64,000 nucleotides of DNA from Phycisphaerales bacterium UBA2421 (lineage in GTDB: Bacteria; Planctomycetota; Phycisphaerae; Tepidisphaerales; Tepidisphaeraceae), in NCBI GenBank assembly GCA_002343075.1, contig DDRH01000010.1, positions 31,086 through 95,085 on the forward strand, in the 5' to 3' direction. The translations under genes were made by a program, and so were the position numbers. Shown one piece after another: positions 43,071-53,444 of this stretch. Each line of letters starts with the position of its first letter. The first letter of the stretch is position 1. A model generated the notes under the pieces. It worked only from the letters and a program-made list of their open reading frames with translations, was not told the origin of the DNA and made no database searches.

Positions 43071-44216
43071 CTATGCATCTCCGGTAAAGACTCCCTTAAT
43101 CTTCTCCAAAAAGCCCTTCTTCTGCGGCAGTACATCGACATCTTCCGTTGCGGCAAAATCTCTGAGAAGCTGCTTTTGCTTATCGCTAAGCCTCTTGGGC
43201 ACTTCCAGCAGGATCTGCACAACCTGGTCGCCGGTGCGGTGCGAACGCAAGTCGGGCAGGCCTTTGCCCTTCAGTTTGAACATCTCGCCGTGTTGCGTGC
43301 CGGAAGGTACCTCCAGCAATTCGGTCCCTTTCAGCGTCGGCACATCGATCGCCGCCCCGAGAGCCGCCTGCGTAAAGCTGATCGGCACCTGGCAAACGAT
43401 GTCGTTTCCGTGCCTGCTGAAGAGTTGATGCGGCTTGACGGCGATATAGCAGTGCAGATCGCCGGCCGGGGCGCCGGGTTCGCCGGGTTCTCCTTCGCCG
43501 GCAATGCGGACCGCCTGACCCTCGTGTACGCCAGCTGGAATCTTGATCGAAACAGATTTCTTGCGAAGCTGCCTTGCGGTGCCGCCGCAGGACTTGCAGA
43601 AGTCCTTGATGACGGTGCCGCGGCCTCGGCAATTGGGGCAGGTGGTGACCATGCGGAACATTCCGCCGAAGCCCTGCTGCGCGACGCGACCCTGCCCGCC
43701 GCACTGGCCGCAGGAGACTGGTTTCGAACCCTGCTTTGCGCCGGTACCATCGCAGGTAGAGCAGAGGTCTTGCTTTTCAAATTCGATCGACTTTTCGCAG
43801 CCGCTGAGAACCTCATTAAGAGTCAATTCGACCTGTGTTTCGAGATCAAACCCGCGTTGCGCCCGCCGTTGTCCACCGCCGCCGCGCCCGCCACCTATTC
43901 CGCCAAACCCGCCGCCGAAGATGTCCTCGAACATCGAAAAGATGTCGCCGACATCCATGTGCGAGAAATCATGCTGGCCTTGGACGCCCTGATGCCCAAA
44001 CTGGTCGTACCGCTGGCGCTTGTTGGGATCGGACAGGATTTCATACGCTTCGGCACACTCTTTGAAGTGCAGTTCTGCCTGGGTATCGCCCGGATTGCGG
44101 TCGGGGTGATACTTCATCGCCAGCCGACGATATGAGCGCTTGATCTCCTCACTGTCAGCGGTCTTGGTGACGGAGAGGATTTCGTAATAATCGCGTTTAG
44201 TTGTTGCCACGGACAT
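43071..44216 (-). CDS. dnaJ: Chaperone DnaJ
   Basis: A 381-residue DnaJ (Hsp40). Seen: J domain DYYEILSVTKTADSEEIKRSYR with HPD in KYHPDRNPGD, a Gly/Phe-rich linker (GGGFGGIGGGRGGGG), four zinc-binding CxxCxGxG-type repeats (CSTCDGTGA, CGQCGGQGR, CPNCRGRGT, CKSCGGTAR) and the substrate-binding C-terminal domain with GDLHCYIAVKPH. Start at 44216 is 14 nt after the hicA stop, so dnaJ is probably co-transcribed with hicBA. Confidence 0.96.
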   Translation of the reverse strand: MSVATTKRDYYEILSVTKTADSEEIKRSYRRLAMKYHPDRNPGDTQAELHFKECAEAYEILSDPNKRQRYDQFGHQGVQGQHDFSHMDVGDIFSMFEDIFGGGFGGIGGGRGGGGQRRAQRGFDLETQVELTLNEVLSGCEKSIEFEKQDLCSTCDGTGAKQGSKPVSCGQCGGQGRVAQQGFGGMFRMVTTCPNCRGRGTVIKDFCKSCGGTARQLRKKSVSIKIPAGVHEGQAVRIAGEGEPGEPGAPAGDLHCYIAVKPHQLFSRHGNDIVCQVPISFTQAALGAAIDVPTLKGTELLEVPSGTQHGEMFKLKGKGLPDLRSHRTGDQVVQILLEVPKRLSDKQKQLLRDFAATEDVDVLPQKKGFLEKIKGVFTGDA

Positions 44217-44230
44217 ACCTGGGTTATCGG

Positions 44231-44455
44231 CTACAGGGCGGCAAGGAACTGATCGACCGTCACATTCGCCGCACGAATCAAATTGCGAGGTGTGCCGCGG
44301 GCAACTTCCTTGTGGTCTGGCACGGAAAGCGAGACGACCTCTCCGGCCTTCGTCATAATGATGTGACTGGCCTGCTGCCTGTCAACCGTCCAGCCGAATC
44401 GCTGGAAAGTTTGCGCTACCTTCCGGCCGCTGATCACTGGAACATGCGAGCCCAT
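44231..44455 (-). CDS. hicA: HicA-type mRNA interferase toxin
   Basis: A 74-residue HicA-fold protein: PVISGRKVAQTFQRFGW, the catalytic His31 in QQASHIIM, SLSVPDHKEVARGTPRNLIRAANVTVDQF. HicA cleaves mRNA in translation-independent fashion. Its ATG overlaps the hicB stop by 1 nt (TGATG). It lies 14 nt before dnaJ. Confidence 0.88.
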   Translation of the reverse strand: MGSHVPVISGRKVAQTFQRFGWTVDRQQASHIIMTKAGEVVSLSVPDHKEVARGTPRNLIRAANVTVDQFLAAL

Positions 44456-44661
44456 CAGACCTTCACCTCGACCTGTTGCGTCTCGACGGTGAGGGGCAAG
44501 CCCTTTTCCGCGCGAACTTCAAGGCAAACCTTTACTGCTTTCTTCACGTTCGCAACCGCTCGAACTTTTGTCTTACCTTGACTCACGAAGCCGGGGATCG
44601 ACAGGCATTCCGCGATCCACATGCCGCCCTCGTCGCAGCTAAGGGTTATCGCGCAATTCAT
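44455..44661 (-). CDS. hicB: HicB-family antitoxin
   Basis: A 68-residue HicB-type protein: CAITLSCDEGGMWIAECLSIPGFVSQGKTK, a partial RNase-H fold, then AVANVKKAVKVCLEVRAEKG. Many HicB proteins add a DNA-binding domain at the C-terminus; this short version has none, so autoregulation is unclear. I start it at ATG 44661. The antitoxin-first order and 1-nt overlap with hicA are typical. Confidence 0.85.
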   Translation of the reverse strand: MNCAITLSCDEGGMWIAECLSIPGFVSQGKTKVRAVANVKKAVKVCLEVRAEKGLPLTVETQQVEVKV

Positions 44662-44736
44662 CCAATCCCTCCACCCGTCATCATCCTGACTACCACCAAT
44701 CGCGCGCCATGCCCACGAAAATGATGATGGTTGCAA

Positions 44737-45018
44737 TCAATCTCGAGACAACACCAGCGGAATCAAGCTTGCCGCACTTCCAAAAAATGAGGCGGTGCGT
44801 TCCCTGGCAACTCGCTCGATCTGATCCTCAATCGATGACACGGTCTCCACATTGCTAATCCCGTTCAATATCAGCAGTGAAAGAGAAAATGGCACAATCA
44901 AGACCGCATTCCACCAGCCAAATTGATCGATCCAATCAAAGTCTAAAACTGCTGCCACAGCGAACGGGATGAGCAAAATCAGCAAAGCTACTCGTAGCCA
45001 GAAGCGAAGTCGCGCCAT
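44737..45018 (-). CDS. Small membrane protein (93 aa)
   Basis: A 93-residue protein with two to three hydrophobic helices (about 7-25, 35-55, 75-90) separated by a charged loop with SSIEDQIERVARERT. No family recognised. It lies upstream of hicB on the same strand with a 75-nt gap and may begin that transcription unit. Confidence 0.45.
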   Translation of the reverse strand: MARLRFWLRVALLILLIPFAVAAVLDFDWIDQFGWWNAVLIVPFSLSLLILNGISNVETVSSIEDQIERVARERTASFFGSAASLIPLVLSRD

Positions 45019-45033
45019 TCTTTTGCCGAACGA

Positions 45034-45071
45034 ACCCTCACCCCAACCCTCTCCCGGAGCACCGGGAGAGG
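45034..45071. repeat. Dispersed hairpin repeat (CCCTCACCCCAACCCTCTCCC type)
   Basis: A 10-bp perfect inverted repeat (45048-45057 with 45062-45071, loop AGCA) preceded by ACCCTCACCCCAA. This is a common intergenic repeat in planctomycete and other GC-rich genomes. On the minus strand it lies between the groL2 stop and the upstream-facing small membrane gene, where it could act as a terminator-like structure, though no T-run is present. Confidence 0.65.
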
Positions 45072-45089
45072 TTGCGGGTAGTCGTCCAT

Positions 45090-46721
45090 CTAGACGACCG
45101 CACCCGCGACCGGCTCGAGCTTCTCGCCTTTGTTTTCCTTCAGTTCGGTAATGAGCACATCGGTCGTTAGCGCAAGACCAATCGCCGAAGCCGCGTTTAG
45201 CAATGCGGTGCGGGCAACCTTAGTCGGGTCGATCACGCCCATCTTGAACATGTCGCCCCACTCTTCGGTGGCTGCGTTGTAGCCATAGGTTTCACTCTTG
45301 TTTTCCAGAATCTTGGCGACGACGACTTCGCCGTCCTCGCCGGCGTTATCGACGATCTGGCGGGCGGGGGCACGCAGGGCTTCGGCGATGATGTCGAAGC
45401 CGAGCTTTTCATCGCCTTTGACCTTACTCTTTCCCGCCTCAACAGCTTCAATTGCGCGGAGGAACGCAACCCCACCGCCGGGGACGATGCCTTCGAGGGC
45501 GGCAGCCTTTGTCGCGTGCAGGGCGTCGTCGATGAGGTCCTTGCGTTCCTTCATCTCGGTCTCCGTGTTCGCCCCAGCTTTCACCACCGCGACACCGCCG
45601 GTGAGCTTGGCGAGGCGTTCCTGGAGCTTTTCCCTGTCGTAGTCGCTGGTGGTCGAATCGATCTGTTTGCGAATCTGGTCGCAGCGGGCTTCGATTTCCT
45701 TCTTCTTGCCGGCACCTTCGACAATGAGTGTATTGTCTTTGTCTACGACGATGCGCTTGGCAGAACCAAGGTCGTCTAGCTCGACGCTTTCGAGCTTGAG
45801 TCCCAAATCTTCACTGATGAACTTGCCGCCGGTGACGGTGGCTAGATCGCCCATCATGGCCTTGCGGCGGTCGCCGAAGCCGGGGCACTTCACTGCGCAC
45901 ACCTTGAGCACGCCGCGGAGCTTGTTGACGACCAAGGCTGCGAGAGCTTCGCTCTCAACATCTTCAGCGATGATGAGCAACGGCCGACTGCCGCCGACGA
46001 TTTTGTTTAAGAGCGGGAGCAGCTCAGCGAGATTGCTGATCTTCTTTTCGTGCAGAAGTATGTACGCATCCTCCAGCACGGCCTCGAGCGTGGTCGGGTT
46101 GGTGAGGAAGTAGGGAGACAGGTAACCCTTATCAAACTGCATGCCCTCGGTGTATTCGAGAACGCTTTCAGTTCCCTTGCCCTCATCGACGGTGATCACA
46201 CCTTCCTTGCCGACTTTCTGCATGGCGTCGGCCATCAGCTTACCGATGAGCTCATCGCCGTTGGCGCTGATGGTCGCGACTTTCTTGTAGTCGTCATAAC
46301 CCTTCACCGGCTTGGATTGCGCAGTGATGGCGTCGGCGGCGACTTCGGCGGCTTTAAGGATGCCTCGTTGCACCTGAACCGGGTTCGCCGCGCCGCTGGT
46401 AACATACTTCAGGCCCTCGGTGTAGATTGCCTCGGCCAAAACTGTCGCCGTCGTCGTACCATCGCCGGCCACATCGCCGGTTTTGCTGGCGACCATGTTG
46501 ATGAGCTTCGCGCCCATATTCTCAAACGGCTGCGGCAGCTCGATTTCCTTGCTGACGGTCACGCCGTCTTTTGTGATGCGCGGGCTTCCCCAACTCTTGT
46601 GCAGCACCACGTTGCGCCCGCGGGGTCCGAGGGTTGCCTTGACGGCGCGAGCCAACTGCGACAAGCCAGCGGCGATTTCGCCACGGGCATCCACATCGAA
46701 TTTCATTTGTTTTGCGGCCAT
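45090..46721 (-). CDS. groL2: Chaperonin GroEL, divergent second copy without Gly-Met tail
   Basis: A 543-residue GroEL. Conserved chaperonin motifs are present: [49 protein letters not shown] (nucleotide site), [54 protein letters not shown] and [11 protein letters not shown]. The C-terminus ends LEPVAGAVV and lacks the GGM repeats of canonical GroEL, so the cavity-facing tail is missing. It is the last gene of groL1-groS-groL2, and GGAG stands 7 nt before ATG. A client-specialised second chaperonin is the usual inference. Confidence 0.95.
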   Translation of the reverse strand: MAAKQMKFDVDARGEIAAGLSQLARAVKATLGPRGRNVVLHKSWGSPRITKDGVTVSKEIELPQPFENMGAKLINMVASKTGDVAGDGTTTATVLAEAIYTEGLKYVTSGAANPVQVQRGILKAAEVAADAITAQSKPVKGYDDYKKVATISANGDELIGKLMADAMQKVGKEGVITVDEGKGTESVLEYTEGMQFDKGYLSPYFLTNPTTLEAVLEDAYILLHEKKISNLAELLPLLNKIVGGSRPLLIIAEDVESEALAALVVNKLRGVLKVCAVKCPGFGDRRKAMMGDLATVTGGKFISEDLGLKLESVELDDLGSAKRIVVDKDNTLIVEGAGKKKEIEARCDQIRKQIDSTTSDYDREKLQERLAKLTGGVAVVKAGANTETEMKERKDLIDDALHATKAAALEGIVPGGGVAFLRAIEAVEAGKSKVKGDEKLGFDIIAEALRAPARQIVDNAGEDGEVVVAKILENKSETYGYNAATEEWGDMFKMGVIDPTKVARTALLNAASAIGLALTTDVLITELKENKGEKLEPVAGAVV

Positions 46722-46732
46722 AATTCACTCCG

Positions 46733-46825
46733 GTTGCTAGTTATTGGTTGCTTGTTTCGTACCGTTGCCAGGGCTGTCCGGCTGCCGCTGCTTTCACCAG
46801 CAACAAGCAACCAGCAACCAGCAAC
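46733..46825 (-). other. Long hairpin in the groS-groL2 spacer
   Basis: Arms 46733-46756 and 46802-46825 pair at 21 of 24 positions in DNA; as minus-strand RNA two of the three mismatches become G-U wobbles, giving 23 of 24 pairs around a 45-nt loop. The outer arm touches the groS stop codon and the other arm ends 12 nt before the groL2 start. The arms are built of a GCAACCA-type repeat. Such a structure could be cut or could attenuate transcription, setting the groS/groL2 ratio. Confidence 0.6.
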
Positions 46826-47113
46826 TTATTCAAGAACGCCCAAAAGATCGCTTTCGCGCAGGATAACGAACTTCTGCCCGTCGATTTCCACGTCGGTTCC
46901 AGCGTACTTGCCATAGTAAACGACATCGCCAACGCGCACGCCGACCTCGGTGCGCTTACCATTGTCGTCAAGCTTGCCCGGTCCGACGGAAACGATTTTG
47001 CCTTTGGTGGGCTTTTCCTTTGCGGCATCGGGAAGATAAAGACCGCTCTTGGTCTTCTCTTCAGCTTCGGTCTGACGGACGACAACGCGGTCTGCTAGGG
47101 GTTTGAGTTTCAT
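46826..47113 (-). CDS. groS: Co-chaperonin GroES
   Basis: A 95-residue GroES: KLKPLADRVVVRQTEAEEKTKSGLYLP (mobile loop), GKIVSVGPGK, VGDVVYYGKYAGTDVEIDGQKFVILRESDLLGVLE. It lies between the two groL genes on the same strand, an order different from the usual groS-groL. Shine-Dalgarno-like AAGGAT precedes the ATG. Confidence 0.96.
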   Translation of the reverse strand: MKLKPLADRVVVRQTEAEEKTKSGLYLPDAAKEKPTKGKIVSVGPGKLDDNGKRTEVGVRVGDVVYYGKYAGTDVEIDGQKFVILRESDLLGVLE

Positions 47114-47189
47114 TTTATGATCCTTCGTTCTGCAATGATGAATTGTTTCATTGAATCAGGCGTCGGTTGCGAACACGGGCCTCCGGTGA

Positions 47190-49181
<1,992 letters not shown>

Positions 49182-49183
49182 TC

Positions 49184-50068
49184 ATGACGATCCAAGCGTT
49201 GCAGGAGAGGTTTGGTGTGCCGGGAGTCACCTTTAAGGAAGGCCGAGGCGGTCTGCCGCTGATCGCCATTGAAAACGCGGCGGCGGTCGCGGAGATATAT
49301 CTGCTTGGGGCGACGCTGACGCATTTTCAGCGCCGGGGGCATGAGCCAGTGATTTTCGTCAGTTCTGAGGCGCTGTTTCAGGAAGGCAAAGCCATCCGGG
49401 GTGGGGTGCCCATCTGCTGGCCCTGGTTCGGACCCAAATGGGACGATCCCAAGGCGGGGCAGCACGGGTTGGTGCGCAACAAGCCGTGGCAGATGACATC
49501 GGCGATTGTGGTCGACTCCAAAACCACGCGGCTCCGGCTGGATAGTCAGGCGGGCGGGTTGAGCGTCGGCCTCGAAGTGGAGGTTGGCTTGAATCTCAAG
49601 CTATCGTTACAGACCAAGAACGGCTCGGACGCGCCGGCGAGGATTGAAGATGCCCTGCATACATATCTCTGTGTGGGCGACAGCCGTCAGGTAAGCATCG
49701 ATGGCCTGGCTGGTGCCACATACATCGATAAAGTGGCAGGCGGTGAGCGCAAACAGCAGCCGTCGGAAGCGATTCGGTTCACCGGCGAGACAGATCGCGT
49801 TTACCTTCACTCCGAATCCGTCTGCAAGCTGACGGATCCTGTGATGCGTCGATGCATCACTGTCTCCAAGCACGGCTCGCGATCGACCATCATCTGGAAC
49901 CCGTGGGTCGATAAGTCGAAATCGCTCGTTGATTTCGGTGATGAAGAGTGGCAGAAAATGTGTTGCATCGAAACCGCCAACGCCGCCGACAACCACCTGA
50001 TGCTTTCGCCTGGCCAGACGCATGCGACCGTGGCAGAGATTGCCTGCGACACTGTCGAAACCGCGTGA
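49184..50068 (+). CDS. D-hexose-6-phosphate mutarotase (aldose 1-epimerase family)
   Basis: A 294-residue galactose-mutarotase-fold protein that interconverts alpha and beta hexose-6-phosphates. Seen: FKEGRGGLPLIAIENAAAVAEIYLLGATLTHFQ, GKAIRGGVPICWPWFGP (the typical subgroup string), HGLVRNKPW, HTYLCVGD and WNPWVDKSKSL. ATG 49184 is chosen; TATTCT lies 10 nt before it. It is divergent from groL1 and followed by an SDR gene. Confidence 0.9.
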   Translation: MTIQALQERFGVPGVTFKEGRGGLPLIAIENAAAVAEIYLLGATLTHFQRRGHEPVIFVSSEALFQEGKAIRGGVPICWPWFGPKWDDPKAGQHGLVRNKPWQMTSAIVVDSKTTRLRLDSQAGGLSVGLEVEVGLNLKLSLQTKNGSDAPARIEDALHTYLCVGDSRQVSIDGLAGATYIDKVAGGERKQQPSEAIRFTGETDRVYLHSESVCKLTDPVMRRCITVSKHGSRSTIIWNPWVDKSKSLVDFGDEEWQKMCCIETANAADNHLMLSPGQTHATVAEIACDTVETA

Positions 50069-50140
50069 TTGGTTTAGGTTGCCGGGCAAAGCGGTCTGCG
50101 CAGCGATTCTTTCGGCAGATTCAACTGTACGTGAGGAACG

Positions 50141-50842
50141 ATGAACCAACCCGTAGCGATCATTACCGGCGCCGGCCGGGGAATCGGACGAGCGACCGCG
50201 GTCGAGCTGAGCGGTCGCGGGTATGCCGTCGTGCTGGTTTCACGAAATGAGACCGAACTAGCGGACGCAGCGACCCGCTGCGGCAAGTCGCTCATCGTCC
50301 CCGCGGACGTGACGAGCGATTCAGATGTCGAGCGGATAGTCGCGGAATCGATCAAACGTTTCGGCAGAATCGATGCCGTGGTCAATAACGCCGGCTACGC
50401 GCCGATGCTTTCGATCGAGCAGACCTCCATCGAAGAGTTTCGCAAGGTGCTCGACGCGAATCTTACGAGTGCATTTGCCATGAGCAGAGCGTGCTGGCCG
50501 ACATTTGTGAAGCAGGGGGGTGGCGTGATCGTCAATGTCTCATCTATGGCAGCGAAAGACCCTCGGCCAGGATTTGTTGCTTATGGCCCGGCCAAGGCTG
50601 GCGTGAACATTCTTGGGTTGACGCTGGCACGCGAAGGCGCGCCGCACGGCATTCGCGTACACACGATCGCGCCCGGTTCGACTGAGACAAAAATGTTTCG
50701 CGCCCTTCTCGATGAGACGGCATGGCCCAAAAGTAAGACCATGCCTCCTGAGGATGTGGCGGGGGTGATTGCGGCGTGCGTTGTGGGTGACTTGAAACAT
50801 ACCAGCGGCGAGACGATCTACTTGCGCAAGGAACCGGGGTAG
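50141..50842 (+). CDS. Short-chain dehydrogenase/reductase
   Basis: A 233-residue SDR with cofactor motif TGAGRGIG (10-17), NNAG, catalytic Ser in VNVSSMAA, and the Tyr-x3-Lys pair in YGPAK. The substrate is not predictable. It follows the mutarotase by 72 nt on the same strand. A hairpin shared with the opposing PEP-CTERM gene lies just past its stop. Confidence 0.9.
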   Translation: MNQPVAIITGAGRGIGRATAVELSGRGYAVVLVSRNETELADAATRCGKSLIVPADVTSDSDVERIVAESIKRFGRIDAVVNNAGYAPMLSIEQTSIEEFRKVLDANLTSAFAMSRACWPTFVKQGGGVIVNVSSMAAKDPRPGFVAYGPAKAGVNILGLTLAREGAPHGIRVHTIAPGSTETKMFRALLDETAWPKSKTMPPEDVAGVIAACVVGDLKHTSGETIYLRKEPG

Positions 50843-50867
50843 CTCCGAGAGCCGTGCGCAAGCATAA

Positions 50868-50896
50868 AACCCACGGAAGAATTTCCTCCGTGGGTT
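50868..50896 (-). terminator. Intrinsic terminator of the spondin PEP-CTERM gene (minus strand)
   Basis: A 10-bp stem AACCCACGGA/TCCGTGGGTT (50868-50877 with 50887-50896), extended inward past one mismatch, followed in the minus direction by TTTTATGC. On the plus strand the stem is not followed by a T-run, so it serves mainly the minus-strand gene ending at 50959. Confidence 0.75.
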
Positions 50897-50958
50897 CGGT
50901 GCAGATATTGCCGGGGTGTGGGTATGCCGGCAATACTGTGGGTACAGATCCAGCGACG

Positions 50959-51759
50959 TCAGGCGCGTCGTCGGCGGAGGGCAAGTAGTCCCGCGGTGCC
51001 GGCGAAAAGCCCCGCGGTTGCAGGTTCGGGCACGACGGTGAATGAGATACGAAACACGTCCGAGTTACCGGTGATCAAACCGCTGTCGAAGATGTATCCC
51101 GGTGCAGTTTGCAGGCCGTTGAAAGCATTGAGGTTGCTGAAGTTAAAGGTGACAGGGTTGTTCTCGTTCTCCCGCTGATCGTTCACTCCGCCGACGAGGA
51201 ATGCTGCATTTGCGGGGTTCTGCGTCTCGGAGCCCGCATCCCAGATTTGGCTGCCGCGTTGCAAGATGCTTGCAAGGACCAGATTACCGCTGCCGTCAAA
51301 CACCTCATACTGCTGGGGGTTGGCGTTGCCGATGAAGTGGTCATTACTCGGCACGACCATTGAGCCAAATGTGAAAAATCGATTCGAGGTATCGATCATG
51401 AAGGTCGCTGAGTTGGTTTGCCCGGGAAGAATCGGCCCGCCGGGGCCGGTGACCGTGCCGAGGTTGGCGTTCGGCTCGGCGGCCTGGAAAGCCGGAAACC
51501 AGTTTGCGCCTGATCCGCCTTCGGCGATCGTTACAATCGGAGCATCGGCAATCGTTGGAAAACCGAGCAAGAAAGCCACGGCGTTGTTGTCAAAGCTATC
51601 GAATGTGCCATTGCCAAAACCGAACCGTAACGGAGCAAACGAAATGCTGTTGGCTGGAGCCAGGTTCTCGACGGTGACTTGCACCGGCACGACCACCGCA
51701 GACGCACCCGTCGACAAACCCACGATGACGCCGACGGACAAAAATGCGAGCTTTTTCAT
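50959..51759 (-). CDS. PEP-CTERM protein with spondin-N domain
   Basis: A 266-residue secreted protein. Seen: signal peptide MKKLAFLSVGVIVGLSTGASA, then VQVTVENLAPANSISFAPLRFGFGNGTFDSFD, the start of a spondin_N domain, which fills most of the mature protein, and a C-terminal VPEPATAGLFAGTAGLLALRRRRA PEP-CTERM signal. Spondin_N proteins occur in bacterial exported and adhesive proteins. GGAGG lies 5 nt before ATG 51759; a terminator follows. It is divergent from the ECF sigma gene. Confidence 0.85.
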   Translation of the reverse strand: MKKLAFLSVGVIVGLSTGASAVVVPVQVTVENLAPANSISFAPLRFGFGNGTFDSFDNNAVAFLLGFPTIADAPIVTIAEGGSGANWFPAFQAAEPNANLGTVTGPGGPILPGQTNSATFMIDTSNRFFTFGSMVVPSNDHFIGNANPQQYEVFDGSGNLVLASILQRGSQIWDAGSETQNPANAAFLVGGVNDQRENENNPVTFNFSNLNAFNGLQTAPGYIFDSGLITGNSDVFRISFTVVPEPATAGLFAGTAGLLALRRRRA

Positions 51760-51833
51760 GAAACCTCCATAGAGCAGAGAATCGCGCACGCCCCGGCCAC
51801 CGACATATCGGCGACGCAGAATCGGGCGTGCCG

Positions 51834-51866
51834 GGGAATAACACCAGTTGCAAAGGTGTTATTCCC
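51834..51866. promoter_or_regulatory. Perfect 12-bp inverted repeat between sigma and spondin genes
   Basis: GGGAATAACACC (51834-51845) and GGTGTTATTCCC (51855-51866) pair perfectly around a 9-nt loop, midway between the two divergent genes. A second, shorter inverted repeat (51786-51793 with 51824-51831) lies toward the spondin gene and GCCGTA-CGA-TACGGC (51913-51927) toward the sigma gene. No T-run flanks it, so it looks more like an operator or ECF promoter element than a terminator. Confidence 0.55.
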
Positions 51867-51931
51867 TTGGAGTGCAGATTTCGGTGGTGAATTTGTCGTT
51901 GCGTCGAAATGAGCCGTACGATACGGCTGCG

Positions 51932-52528
51932 ATGAGTGATTTGTCGAATGATCAGGCCATGCCTTGCGCTTCGTTTCGCGCACTTGCGTTGGCGCAGTTC
52001 GATTCTCTTTATCGCATGGCGTATCACCTAGCCGGGAACCGCACGCAGGCCGATGACCTCGTGCAGGAGACATTCTTGCGCGCCTTGAAAGCACAGTTGC
52101 AGTTCGAGCTTCGCCCGGCTGGCATTCGACCCTGGTTGTTTCAGATTTTGACCAACATTTGGCGAAACGACCGAAGGGCAAGATCGGTTGAATCGCTTGC
52201 GGGCGATGATGCCGCGAATCTACCCGCCGATGAAGAGATTGTGGGCTCGGTTGCCAAGCTCGCCGACTTGGATTGGGATTTGGTGGACGGAGACCTGAAA
52301 CAATCAGTGCACGACTTGCCCGACCCGCTCCGGGAGTGCTTTTTGCTTTTTGCGATCGAACAGATGAAGTACCGCGAGATTGCCGAAGTCCTGGAGCTTC
52401 CAATTGGAACGGTGATGAGTCGGCTGGCTCGAGCACGCAAGCAGCTTGTGGTAGCGCTGACAGCAAGCACGTCGCTTCCACGTGCTCACGCTCGTGCGCC
52501 GCTGCAAACGGGGGAGGTGGACGCGTGA
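51932..52528 (+). CDS. ECF-type RNA polymerase sigma factor
   Basis: A 198-residue sigma-70-like ECF factor: region 2 with FDSLYRMAYHLAGNRTQADDLVQETFLRALKA, region 4 with LPDPLRECFLLFAIEQMKYREIAEVLELPIGTVMSRLARARKQL. Start ATG 51932; the in-frame extension upstream is not sigma-like. Its stop overlaps the anti-sigma GTG (GTGA at 52525-52528). The divergent spondin gene is a plausible target. Confidence 0.93.
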   Translation: MSDLSNDQAMPCASFRALALAQFDSLYRMAYHLAGNRTQADDLVQETFLRALKAQLQFELRPAGIRPWLFQILTNIWRNDRRARSVESLAGDDAANLPADEEIVGSVAKLADLDWDLVDGDLKQSVHDLPDPLRECFLLFAIEQMKYREIAEVLELPIGTVMSRLARARKQLVVALTASTSLPRAHARAPLQTGEVDA

Positions 52529-53406
52529 GTAGGCCGGTTTCCAAGCTGGAACTGATCGCATTTGCCGACGGCGAACTGTCGCCGGCGCGTGCTGCCGAAG
52601 TTGAGGCGTTTCTTTCGACCAACCCCAGTTTGAGGGCGGAAATCGATTCGCTGCGGACACTCCGATCGCAAGCTGCACGCACACTACGCGCCGAGCCACA
52701 GAACCCACTGCTTCGGCAGCGGGTCGAAGCGTTGTTTGACGAGCCGGCGACCTCTCAACCCCCGACGGCACACCTCGTGCTTCCTCTAGCGAAGCGACGG
52801 TGGTGGGCATCACCCAAGCTCGCGATTGCAGCGGCAGTCATGATCTCGCTCGGGGTTGCTTCGTGGGTCATTCTTGCTCCCGAGGGTGAATCCGGCGTGG
52901 CGCAAGGCGACCGCGGCGAACTACTGATCGAGTTTCGGGACGGCAGGCCACCGGATGGTATGCCGGCGAGCATGATCCTGGTGGCGGTGCGCAAACACCT
53001 GACTTGCCAGCAAATGTCGGACCATTTCTACGATAGCCGCTTTCCTCGTGTTCTGGCGGAACTCGCGACACCCGCGGCGGCATTTCTTGGCGCGGATCCG
53101 TCGCTGCCCGACCTGTCGACCATCGGCTACCACTTCGCTGGTGCCGGGGGTTGTCGCATCACCGGCGGAGAGACGCTGCATGCGCTTTATCGATCAGATT
53201 CTCCGGCGAGCGAGGGAATCAGCGTTTTTGTGCAGCCATTCAAGGGGCAAGTGAGTTTTGAGGCGGGCCAGATCCTTGTGCTCGCAGGGCCGACCAGCAA
53301 GCACCAGATGCTCGCTTGGCGCACTGAATCCCTTCTGTTTTACGTCGTCGGTGATGAATTGGCGGCAACGGAACGAACTGCGGAGCTAATGGGTCAGCGG
53401 CTTTAA
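52525..53406 (+). CDS. Transmembrane anti-sigma factor
   Basis: A 293-residue protein: a cytoplasmic N-terminus with LELIAFADGELSPARAAEVEAFL, typical of anti-sigma sequences although the zinc HxxxCxxC is absent, one helix (about 97-117, LAIAAAVMISLGVASWVI) and an extracytoplasmic sensor part with two cysteines. GTG start overlaps the sigma gene stop, the standard arrangement for a cognate pair. Confidence 0.85.
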   Translation: MSRPVSKLELIAFADGELSPARAAEVEAFLSTNPSLRAEIDSLRTLRSQAARTLRAEPQNPLLRQRVEALFDEPATSQPPTAHLVLPLAKRRWWASPKLAIAAAVMISLGVASWVILAPEGESGVAQGDRGELLIEFRDGRPPDGMPASMILVAVRKHLTCQQMSDHFYDSRFPRVLAELATPAAAFLGADPSLPDLSTIGYHFAGAGGCRITGGETLHALYRSDSPASEGISVFVQPFKGQVSFEAGQILVLAGPTSKHQMLAWRTESLLFYVVGDELAATERTAELMGQRL

Positions 53407-53408
53407 GG

Positions 53409-53437
53409 TTGAACTAGCCAAAGGGACGGCGTACAAC
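53409..53437 (+). promoter_or_regulatory. Promoter TTGAAC-N17-TACAAC, 7 nt before ATG 53445
   Basis: TTGAAC (53409-53414), exactly 17 nt, TACAAC (53432-53437) and 7 nt to ATG 53445. It is the clearest complete two-box promoter of the leaderless set and lies just after the anti-sigma stop. Confidence 0.6.
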
Positions 53438-53444
53438 GTCCTGG

